From Musa acuminata AAA Group (taxonomy: Eukaryota; Streptophyta; Magnoliopsida; Zingiberales; Musaceae), in NCBI RefSeq assembly GCF_036884655.1, contig NC_088354.1:11076501-11140500 (forward strand): a DNA stretch of 64,000 nucleotides. Reading direction: 5' to 3'. The notes under the pieces were generated by a model that was not told where the DNA came from, made no database searches, and worked only from the letters and a program-made list of their open reading frames with translations. Positions 56,301 to 64,000 of this stretch are shown here, piece after piece. Numbering within the stretch: the stretch's first letter is position 1; each line of letters starts with the position of its first letter. A program made the position numbers and the translations under genes.

Positions 56301-59127
56301 CCACTTGTCTACCTCATAGCTGACAACTTGTTGCTGGTCGAAAGCAAACTTCCGAGGCCTCTACTTCACTAGGCGCACCTCGGGTGAGATATTTAGGCAG
56401 TGACTGCTCCTACCTCGGCCTCTTACACAACTCCTCGCGGTTACTCGAGACCATCGCCTAAGTGGCGATGTATTGGTTGGCCCTCTAGAGTGTCTCGAAT
56501 ACTATCACTGGTGGTCTCCCTATCAGGGACTAGAAGAGTCGAGAGGGCCTAAGCCCCATGATGAGCGGTGGATAGGCACCGACTATGTCTTAGATCTTGT
56601 TTATGAATCAAGCAACGAAATTCGAGAGCATCTCTTCCTTCCCCTTGCCGAAGTCCCAAGAGGGCTACTATCGAACACCGAGGCCATATATTCACGATGA
56701 AATGTTGCTCGAACTCTTTTGCTAATTAGCTAAATGAGCTAATCGAGAGTGGCTTCAAGTGGGCGTACCACTCTCGCACTAAGCCTCGCAGCGTAGTAGG
56801 AAAGGTGTGATACATCAGAGCATCCGTCGTGCTTTATAAGGACATATGAGCATGAAAAGCTACGATATGCTTGGTTGGGTCGACACAACTATTAAATGCC
56901 TCCAAGGTCGGGAGTCAAAAGTTAGCGGGGATAAGCTCTTCTTGGATCTTCTAAATGAATGGTGATCGACCCGAGTTGAGGTCAGTCTTCTCCCCTGATT
57001 AGTTGAAACTACTGATGCATGTCCTCCATGCGATAGTCTATCTACTGCAATTACACCCGAACGGTGTTCTCCATGTAGTTTGTGGACTGCGCCTTGGACT
57101 CGAGTAAGGCAGACCAAGAATGGTGAGGTCTGCTGAACTCTACGATCAAGGATCAGGGTGCCCCATCTACTGGGAGCTCGACGGGCCTCGGGCATCCTTA
57201 GGGGGTCAGCGACTCAGCGCCACGTTAGGTCAGGGAATCTTAACGAGCGTTGATAGTATTGCTGACTGCTACGAGGCAAGAGGCACCGTCGATTAGACCA
57301 GCTCAGGCAGGAGCGGAGCAATGATCTGTATCATTCCCATCAATGTCTGTACTTATTAAGGTTTAGGAAGACCTTGACGGGGACGAGCATGTGGGTCAAG
57401 GTCGTCATTGGGGGAGAGAGACTTGAGTCGTTGAACAGACATCGATACCTCATCAAAGTCTGCACCGAGACAGAAGCGTCGAGGTTCAGAAACGTCAGGT
57501 GTTACCCCCTGTGAGTGAAAGTACTATGAGTCGGGAGTGGAGCCTCCTCGATCAAACGCTCGTTAAGTGGGTCGACGAGCTGACGTTCCTACAACATGGC
57601 TCTCCTAGTGCCAAAATGTTCGGGGAAAATGTCGTTGACGTTCAAGTCAGCCCAACGTGGTTCGGCTACACGTGCGTAGGAACGATGAGGTGCCGTCGAT
57701 GTGATGCTGGAGGTGTCGATGTGGGTGCACTCAAGTTCTCCGATGATGACCTACATTAAGGCCAAGGTTGGGAGTGGGTTTCTCAACCCAGTCCCTCTGA
57801 CGCCCAAGTTAGCCCCGAGGTGAGGTGGAAGTGATAAAAAGGTGACTAACATCGATTCCTACGTCGGATATAGACTTTTACACTAGGTAAAAAGAGGGCA
57901 AAATATTCAGGAAATATTCCCTGAGGGGACAATCTTTAATAACCCCTCTTGGACTCTTGTCCACGTAGACGACAAAAAAGGGAGTGACAACCCATAACCG
58001 CCTACTTTGGACTTGTCCACATGGGAATACCAAGGGGGTAGGTCTTGCCTCCCCTATTCTAACTTGGCTACCACATGTAGGGCATGTGTCGGATGATAAT
58101 TGATCGACAATATTTTCTCAATCACCTCGCTAGTATAGATAAGTATGCCTAACTATTTTAATGTAAGATGCACATATTTCTGTAATAATGTGGGCATGAA
58201 AGTGGGCATCCTGCAACAATATCCATGGTCACATAGATATTGTTATGATTACATCTTTAGTAATAAATACATATACTGCCAGTTTTCTCTAGTTTTAAGA
58301 GATAGATCCATGGTGAAAGTGGGCATCCTGCAACAATATCATTGTTATGATTAAAGCATCAGTTCTATTGACAAACTCTCATGGACTAATTGAAGTAAAT
58401 GGCGAGTTCAAGGCATCAGAAACTGAAGGACTAGAAACTAAATCTTACCGATAGTAATGTCACAGCCACCAAAGAACTCCCCATCAATGTAGAGCTGGGG
58501 AAAAGTAGGCCAGCTCGAGTACTCCTTCATCCCCTGACGCAGCATGTCATTCTCGAGTATGTTCAGCGTCTCGAAGGGCACATTCAGTGACTTCAATATC
58601 TGCACCACGGTGTTGGAGAAGCCACACTGGGGGAAGTCTTTGGTTCCCTTCATGAAGAGCACCACTTTGTGCGACTGAACAACCTTGTCGATTGTCGATT
58701 TCATCTCAGGACTCAACGCTGAAGCAAAATTAAAATCAAACACGTTGATCAACTCAAGACATCAAATATTAACAAAATATTGCAATTGATGACTAGCAAT
58801 GATCGTTCAAACCCGAAAAAGAAGACGATTTTCCGGTTGAGAGGAGAAATCCGGAAAGAAAAAGGAAGTGAGGACCTAAGGAGCATGATCACAGGTCAAG
58901 GGTTGATCGAAAGGGAACGAGATCATACCGGAGAAGCACCGGGCGGAGAGGGAGGTCCCCGGGCTCTTGGATCGGAACCGCAACGGTTGAGAGACAAGCG
59001 TTGCGACGTCCCTTCTACGGGGTCCGGCGAGGAACGAATTCGCGGGCGGCTGAACGCGGCGAACGGCCGCGAGCGCCCTCGTGACTCCAATGGCTGTCCA
59101 AGAAGAAAGTGGAGCGAGCGAGGCCAT
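53362..59127 (-). CDS. GRXS14: CGFS monothiol glutaredoxin, GRXS14 type (plastid)
   Basis: A 174-residue protein. Plastid CGFS glutaredoxins hold and transfer [2Fe-2S] clusters and protect against oxidative stress. Exons on the minus strand are 58929-59127, 58449-58718 and 53362-53417, all in phase. Residues 1-65 are Ser/Arg/Ala-rich without acidic residues up to the processing zone, as expected for a chloroplast transit peptide (MASLAPLSSWTAIGVTRALA). The domain starts ALSPEMKSTIDKVV. It has KGTKDFPQCGFS (active Cys98), VVQILKSLNVPFE, ENDMLRQGMKEYSSWPTFPQ, LYIDGEFFGGCDIT and the last-exon tail EAYKNGQLQEQIEKAMCS. Intron 2 is 5031 nt and holds retroelement C in the same orientation; element B lies 0.3 kb beyond the stop. 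The last exon encodes just 17 residues and a stop, so faulty splicing across the insertion would remove only the C-terminal helix. Confidence 0.95.
54383..54898 (-). repeat. Element C 3' LTR
   Basis: On the plus strand it runs tgttgggaaaat to ctctatca. Shared with the other LTR are gctacacgtgcgtaggaacg, cttggactcttgtcca, gccacatgtag-type and tgataattgatc blocks. Confidence 0.9.
54990..55335 (-). repeat. Second minisatellite of element C (about 47-58-bp period)
   Basis: Six or seven copies of a unit with cctcg(a/g)gctctccaaggagg followed by tcgggcttggccaacctatg. Spacing is about 46-58 bp (starts near 55027, 55073, 55131, 55178, 55225, 55283). Confidence 0.88.
55380..56175 (-). repeat. Eleven-copy 75-bp minisatellite of element C
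   Basis: gagatgctcaccc...gaggagggcgcatcgggcatcttc recurs with starts at 55418, 55488, 55563, 55638, 55712, 55788, 55862, 55934, 56009, 56085 and 56160, a spacing of 70-76 bp. Because 75 is divisible by three, the minus strand can stay open as a 25-residue repeat (KMPDAPSSGVSISTA-like), but stops and shifts break it. Confidence 0.93.
56170..56400 (-). pseudogene. Element C reverse transcriptase start
   Basis: On the minus strand VQYPQWLANVVFVKKSTGT, a stop, then WLFVDYIDLNKAC: the first conserved RT blocks. Homology stops right there and the 75-bp array begins. Confidence 0.8.
56540..56990 (-). pseudogene. Element C gag remnant
   Basis: Minus-strand IQEELIPANF then LPTLEAFNSCVDPTKHIVAF, and further on SNFVA.FINKI, separated by stops and shifts. 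This is the same gag family as element A. Confidence 0.75.
57597..57616 (-). other. Element C primer-binding-site region
   Basis: TTTTGGCACTAGGAGAGCCA on the minus strand, adjacent to the 5' LTR. It resembles the site of element A. Confidence 0.65.
57617..58124 (-). repeat. Element C 5' LTR
   Basis: On the minus strand begins TGATTGAGAAAATATTG and ends CCGAACA. It aligns over its full length with 54383-54898 with many substitutions and small indels. Confidence 0.9.
58198..58340. repeat. 26-bp direct repeat 117 bp apart in GRXS14 intron 2
   Basis: gaaagtgggcatcctgcaac plus aatatc occurs at 58198-58223 and again at 58315-58340 without a mismatch. Both copies are followed by similar attgttatgatta-type sequence, so a larger old duplication is likely. 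Confidence 0.85.
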
Positions 59128-60037
59128 CGTCGTCGGAACGCAAAGGTGGTGGCGGCAGCGCTTGGGACGAATCGGGGGCAAATTAGCACGAATTCCCAAT
59201 TCACATTCGTGTGCTGTATTTAGGTCGCGGCGATCTTCTCTTTTCGTGTGCCCTCGATTTTATGCGGTCCAATTCACCTCATCATCTATACATCGCTGTT
59301 ATTATTTATTCGGGGGCTTCTACATCGTTTGGAAATAGCATATATTTGCCCCTATATACAAATATTTCTCTAAATGTTAAATTAGTAGAGATATCTTTAT
59401 TGTTGTTATATTTAAAAAAAAAATTAAAGCTTTCGATATAAGAGACTTTTATTCGCAACCCTCTTTACTATTTAGTATAATATCTTTAAAATTTGTAATA
59501 TTTATAAAATATCATTCTATAAATAAATATAAATATTATATATATATATATTTTTTTGTTGGGGCTCCCACAAGGGCCGCTAGTGAAAGCAAGAATAGAG
59601 ATGGACTATCGCAATGTTCACAAGAAGATAAGGGAATTATGAACATAGAGAAGATAAGGGCATTGGAAGTGAATGGATGAATTAAGGAATTATGAGGAAG
59701 AAAAAAAATAAAATTGATAATAATGAGATTATAAATAATAATAATAATAAATTTATTTTTTAAAGAATTATCAATAGTAATGGGCTTATATAAAGACAAA
59801 ATTAAAATATGAAATATAGTGTCAATTGAAATTGCTGATTTTTTAATTGATCCAAGAAATAGGCAAAAGAAAAAGTGTTTATTTTAGCTAATTAGAAAAA
59901 TGAGAGTAAACTCGCGTCGCTATAAATTCCTTCTATCCGTCGACAAATTGCGTGGTATTATTATCCGCGATACATCAAAGTCCTCTTCCCCCAGAGAGAG
60001 AGAGAGATAGAGAGAGCGGCGGTCGGTCGATCGGTCC
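59128..60037. other. Divergent promoter region, GRXS14 and HP30-like genes
   Basis: About 0.9 kb between two divergently transcribed organelle-protein genes. The ends are GC-richer (UTRs); the middle is AT-rich with (TA) and TAA runs at 59.54-59.76 kb. A GA-rich tract (gagagagagagatagagaga) lies 20-40 bp before the HP30 start codon. Confidence 0.55.
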
Positions 60038-63000
60038 ATGAAAGGGAACCAGGGCGCGATGGTGTTGGCTCCACCGAGCCCTCCCCCGGCGAACCCCGTC
60101 GCCCAGCTGCAGACGCGAATCAAGGAGCTGGAGACTGGGTTCCGGGCCTGGCTGGCGAAGCAGCCCACCGCCGTGGAGGCGGCTATCGTAACCGCCACCA
60201 GCGCCGCCCAGGGCGCTTTCATCGGCGCCCTCATGGGCTCTCTCACCTCCGACGCCTCCTCGGCCTTACCCACCCCACCTCCCAACGCTCCCGGCCTCAA
60301 CCCCCAAGCCATGGCCTCCCTCAAGCAGGCGCAGGTTGCTCTTCCTTTCTAGTCTTCTTCAATTTATGTTTCTTTTTTGCAATTTGAAGTACATTATGAT
60401 ATGTTTTTATCCCTACTCCAATATGTCAGCGGAAATTTATAATATTGATGTGAAATCAGTATACTCATACTAGATAATTAGTGCTCCTTTTTTATCCAAT
60501 CCAGAAATATACTTTCGCAAAGTTCTTATTGTATTGGGTAATCATATATTACATGAAATTGGTTTGCTTCTGTTATGGTTGGAACTTGGAAAATGCTGAT
60601 TCTTAGCATTTGTGCCGTTCTTATTCATCTTCTTGTGTCATTCTCTCAGCCCTTTCTGTCCTGTCACATTATATGTGCCATTTGGTAACGGAACAGAGAC
60701 GCCATGTTGCACTCATACCCATACATACTTTTACTTGGAATCTCAACAACCTGACTCTGTTGCATGTGTCACAGGCTTTTGCAGGTGGCCCGTTAGTGCA
60801 AGCTCGTAACTTTGCAGTCATGACAGGTACTAATGCAGGTATATCATGTGTGATGAAGAGAATAAGAGGGGTGGAAGATATGCAAGGCAGGTGAGATCAA
60901 TGGCAAACTTTTCATGTGTTTTGTTCAATCAATTTTTAGTTTATAGCATTTTTTCCAAATTCACTCAAGTTGGTTGGAAAGTACAGAATCATATCTTGTG
61001 CTCCTGTGTTTAGCCCTTCTTTGCTTTGAATCAAGTAAACACAAATAACTATGCGTTGATCACTAGTCATTTATGCATATTATAGAAAGGATGTCACAAT
61101 GCATGCATTTCTTGCCAATATGGGGTCTGTTAGTAACATATGCATGTTGATTTTAGATATTATAGCTATTGTTTGAATGCATAATCTTGGAAGTCGCATA
61201 GATGCAAAATTCCCACAAACATGTATAAAATGAACAGTTGAAAACAGTATTGTTGAATAACAATGTCTTTAAGTAAAAAGCTGTTTGCTTCTATGTTAAG
61301 TCAAGCATTAAAATCTAACTTATTGATAACCAAAATAACCAATTTTTTGTCATCATACATATCATGCTATGATATGTTGAATCTAATGAGTGCGTGTGCG
61401 TGTGTGCACGCTGTGTATGGACTTACCACTGAGTTCCATCTTGTGCCTTGGCATGTGGCATGCATCATACTTGGGCATGCTGTAAGTTTGGAATGCCCCA
61501 AAATGCAATTTTCTGTATATGCGATCATGAATATACATGTGACTGTATGATTGCATTAGTGTTGAACATGTTGATATTTATGTTAATGTTGGAGATACTG
61601 GGGAATAATAAATTGTATGTCAACATAAGTGTGCTTTAATGACTGATTGATCTTTTTGGGACGCACAGTGTTGATAGAGGGAATTCAGATTCATCAGGGG
61701 AAAGGGATGTATCAAAAAAAAAGAAGGCCAAACACCTAAATCAATGTGGCCTGTAGTTTTCATTATTGAGGTGTTTTTTTTTCTTAGGTGATTTACTGGC
61801 AATCCTAGTCTTGGTTGCTCCCTTATTAACTTTATCAAGAAAGATATTCTTATTGAGATCAGAAGCTGATCATAGCTTCAACCTCATAAAGGCTAATATG
61901 ATGGGTGTGTGACAATCCTAGCACTTCCTGACTTAAAAGTCTTTAAAGAAGATTATGATGGCTAACATACTGGCGTCGGAAATCATGAAGGACATATTTG
62001 AGTTACTTGCCTTTGAGCTAGATTGTCAAATTTACTTCTTAATTTCACAGATATCTAATTAATATCTACAGAAACCTGAGGAATTCTTTGCATGTCAAGT
62101 ATCAGAACTACAACATCTCCTGCTGTAAAGATTGGTTGCTTCTTACCACTATCCAGCTCTTAAAATATGCTTACATTATATCTCATTGATTTTCTATTCA
62201 TTTCTCAGAGCATATTAGGTTCTAATAAGTAGAAAATCACCTTATATAACATCTTGGCTGTTTCTTCAATAAATTCAATACTTTATATAGTAATATTTTT
62301 GCTATAGTAATCCTCAGAAGCTCTTACAGTACTAGTATTTTCAGTCCTGGTTAATCTATTATGCTACATGTTGCTTCAAGGTAGCATGTTTTATAAGTTC
62401 TGATATTAGCCAGTGATAGCATGGTAGTATCTTAATCAGGGGATATAAGGAGATATAGCTTTGATGATCTTGTCATCTGCAAGAATAATGGACCATACAG
62501 ATGCCATATATGTTGATCAATACTGATGAAAAAGAGGGATAAGTACCGTTCAGCTCTGTTTATGTACTCCAAATTGGCTTTTATTCTGGTTCATCTTGCA
62601 GCATGGCAGCAGCTTTTGGTTCTGGAGCAATGTTTTCATTGGTTAGTGGCATGGGAGGACCAAATCAAGCTCTTAATGCGGTTACTTCAGGACTATTTTT
62701 TGCACTTGTTCAAGGTGGACTTTTCAAGGTATGAAAGCATAGGTGAAACTTATGATGTTGTACTAAGTTTTAGTTACCTACTGTCATTGGTGATCCCAGC
62801 TATAGTTAATCCATGTAGAAATCAGTAGGTCAACTTATCACCAGATCTCTGCTTTGGTTTCTTAAGGAAAAGTCTAATGTATACTGAACATGATGCTGCT
62901 TTAGTTCAAACCGACTGTGGAATTATGCATTTCTAGACCGTATAAGAAGTGGAATTTCAGTACGTTGCAAATAAATTTCCTTGATGTGCGGATTGATCAA

Positions 63001-63745
63001 TTAGCAAATAATATAACATAATTTTCGTTCCTTTATTTTTATTCTAAAGCAACATGAAGGCTGTGTATGGCAGATCAAATAAATGATATCAACATTACAA
63101 ACAAAATTAAATGATGATATGTGCTAGCTTCGTTTTGATAGTTATGATATCATTCTTGGTTATTGATAATTTCGGTACTTGCCATAACAAATAAACTGAT
63201 GCCAACTTGAGCACTATTAGCATGTTTGAAATCACTATCAAGAATATCTGACTGGTCAAATATGCATTTCCTCTTTACTTTTTCCTTTCCGATAAAATTG
63301 CAGATAGGTGAGAAATTCTCACAGCCACCAGCTGATGACGTGTTATACTCTGGCACAAAAAGAATGCTAACAAACCTTGGCCTTCAGAATTACGAGAAGA
63401 ACTTCAAGAAAGGCTTACTCAGTGATGCTACTTTACCCCTTCTCACAGACAGGCAAGAAGGATGATCCAGCTCTCCTACATTCTCTAATTACTTGAACAA
63501 GTTCCTTTTGCATGAAAACGTCGCACTGTTCTCTAATTCTTTCTTTTTGTATGTATGTTCCAGTGCACTCCGAGATGTCAATATTCCACCCGGGCCAAGG
63601 CTTCTCATTCTTGATCACATTCAGAGGTGAGCCATGTGACTAAATGTATCACTGGAAGGTTTTTTCTGGGCTTCAACTGTTCTATCCAGATTCATGATCA
63701 TGCTTAATCTACTTGGCAGGAACCCTGAGTTGGTAAAAAGGTGAT
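60038..63745 (+). CDS. HP30: HP30-like organelle import protein (Tim17/22 fold plus SAM domain)
   Basis: A 258-residue PRAT-family membrane protein. Arabidopsis HP30 proteins act in the chloroplast inner envelope importing transit-peptide-less proteins (family knowledge; some reports also place relatives in mitochondria). Exons are 60038-60334, 60775-60890, 62602-62728, 63304-63452, 63564-63626 and 63721-63745, all in phase. Residues 20-45 hold LQTRIKELETGFRAWLAKQ. The Tim17/22 region spans about 45-155 with AAIVTATSAAQGAFIGALMG, GGPLVQARNFAVMTGTNAGI, GAMFSLVSGMGGPNQALNAV and LFFALVQGGLFK. A SAM domain follows at about 180-250: MLTNLGLQNYEKNFKKGLLS, LPLLTDSALRDV, PGPRLLILDHIQR. The end is RNPELVKR. 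The intron after exon 4 starts with gcaag (GC-AG), confirmed by the TDSALRDV join. There is an in-frame ATG eight codons inside, but the first one fits a short leader. Confidence 0.95.
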
Positions 63746-64000
63746 GAAGTTATAGGCAACATTGCTCTTCAAAGTTATGTTGACAAAGTAATCAGACCAA
63801 ACTCGGTTGACTGTGCCCGGCCCTTGTTTAAACGAACTTAAATTTGACTGTCACAGTTTCATGAGATTTGCAACTCACCGGTGATTATATTAGGGATGAA
63901 TTTTGACTATCCAAATTTTGTTCTCAAATACTTCGATACTTTTGAAGAAGATAACATCCTATTCTGCTTCATGTCAAATCAACAGCTTTACTTAGATCAG
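63746..64000. other. 3' flank of the HP30-like gene
   Basis: Presumed 3' UTR to the window edge; nothing else recognised. Confidence 0.5.

Larger units (their letters stand above)
54383..58124 (-). mobile_element. Element C: gypsy-type LTR element in GRXS14 intron 2, pol replaced by minisatellites
   Basis: Minus-strand element of 3742 bp. LTRs are at 57617-58124 (5') and 54383-54898 (3'), flanked by CCTAG and CCTCG, a target duplication with one difference. In order on the minus strand: 5' LTR, primer site, decayed gag (about 56990-56540), the N-terminal start of RT (about 56400-56170), an eleven-copy 75-bp tandem array, a second array with a period near 50 bp, and the 3' LTR. RNase H and integrase are absent. 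The gag resembles that of element A, but the LTRs are different. Confidence 0.9.

Overview
This is a plant nuclear genomic window, most likely from a monocot. The evidence is split genes with GT-AG introns (two introns use GC-AG), AT-rich intergenic DNA, very GC-rich single- or two-exon genes (GIL1-like, OCTOPUS-like, C2/SRC2-like) and Ty3/gypsy-type LTR retroelements typical of large plant genomes. A Zingiberales or palm-like source is a guess from the general look of genes and LTRs; nothing in the window proves it. There are no operons, CRISPR arrays or obvious prokaryotic inserts.

Layout, left to right. 0.3-2.4 kb: 5' part of a TIM10-type mitochondrial chaperone (minus). 3.5-8.3 kb: seven-exon DnaJ-type zinc-finger SSUH2-like protein (minus). 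9.3-12.6 kb: two-LIM-domain actin-bundling protein of the WLIM2 type (minus). 15.0-20.5 kb: nine-exon mitochondrial uncoupling-type carrier (plus). 21.7-24.1 kb: OTU-family deubiquitinase (minus), with a broken copy of its first two exons just upstream (24.8-25.2 kb). 25.5-27.0 kb: GIL1/DUF641 protein (minus). 31.5-33.5 kb: OCTOPUS-like DUF740 protein (minus). 35.6-37.7 kb: NPF8/PTR2-type peptide transporter (minus). 45.7-46.7 kb: C2-domain SRC2-like protein (plus). 53.4-59.1 kb: CGFS monothiol glutaredoxin of the GRXS14 type (minus). 60.0-63.7 kb: HP30-like Tim17/22 plus SAM-domain organelle import protein (plus).

The right half is shaped by three defective LTR retrotransposons. Element A (39.8-45.3 kb, plus) keeps both LTRs and decayed gag and protease, lacks recognisable RT and integrase, and carries a nested solo LTR of another family with a perfect AAATG target duplication. 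Element B (49.5-53.0 kb, minus) is a shrunken gypsy copy with a perfect CAGTT target duplication. Element C (54.4-58.1 kb, minus) sits inside intron 2 of the glutaredoxin gene; its gag and the start of its RT remain, and most of pol is replaced by two minisatellite arrays.

The genes are unrelated housekeeping and signalling loci. Several act in organelles (TIM10, UCP, GRXS14, HP30), but the arrangement gives no sign of a joint pathway. Exon models were built by hand from splice sites, reading-frame continuity and recalled family conservation. All listed multi-exon models keep phase across every junction. I found no clear previously undescribed system; the best second-look items are the paired 'pol replaced by minisatellites' elements, the nested solo LTR, the OTU duplication with a hidden 81-nt intron, and a changed ExxER motif in the NPF8 transporter.
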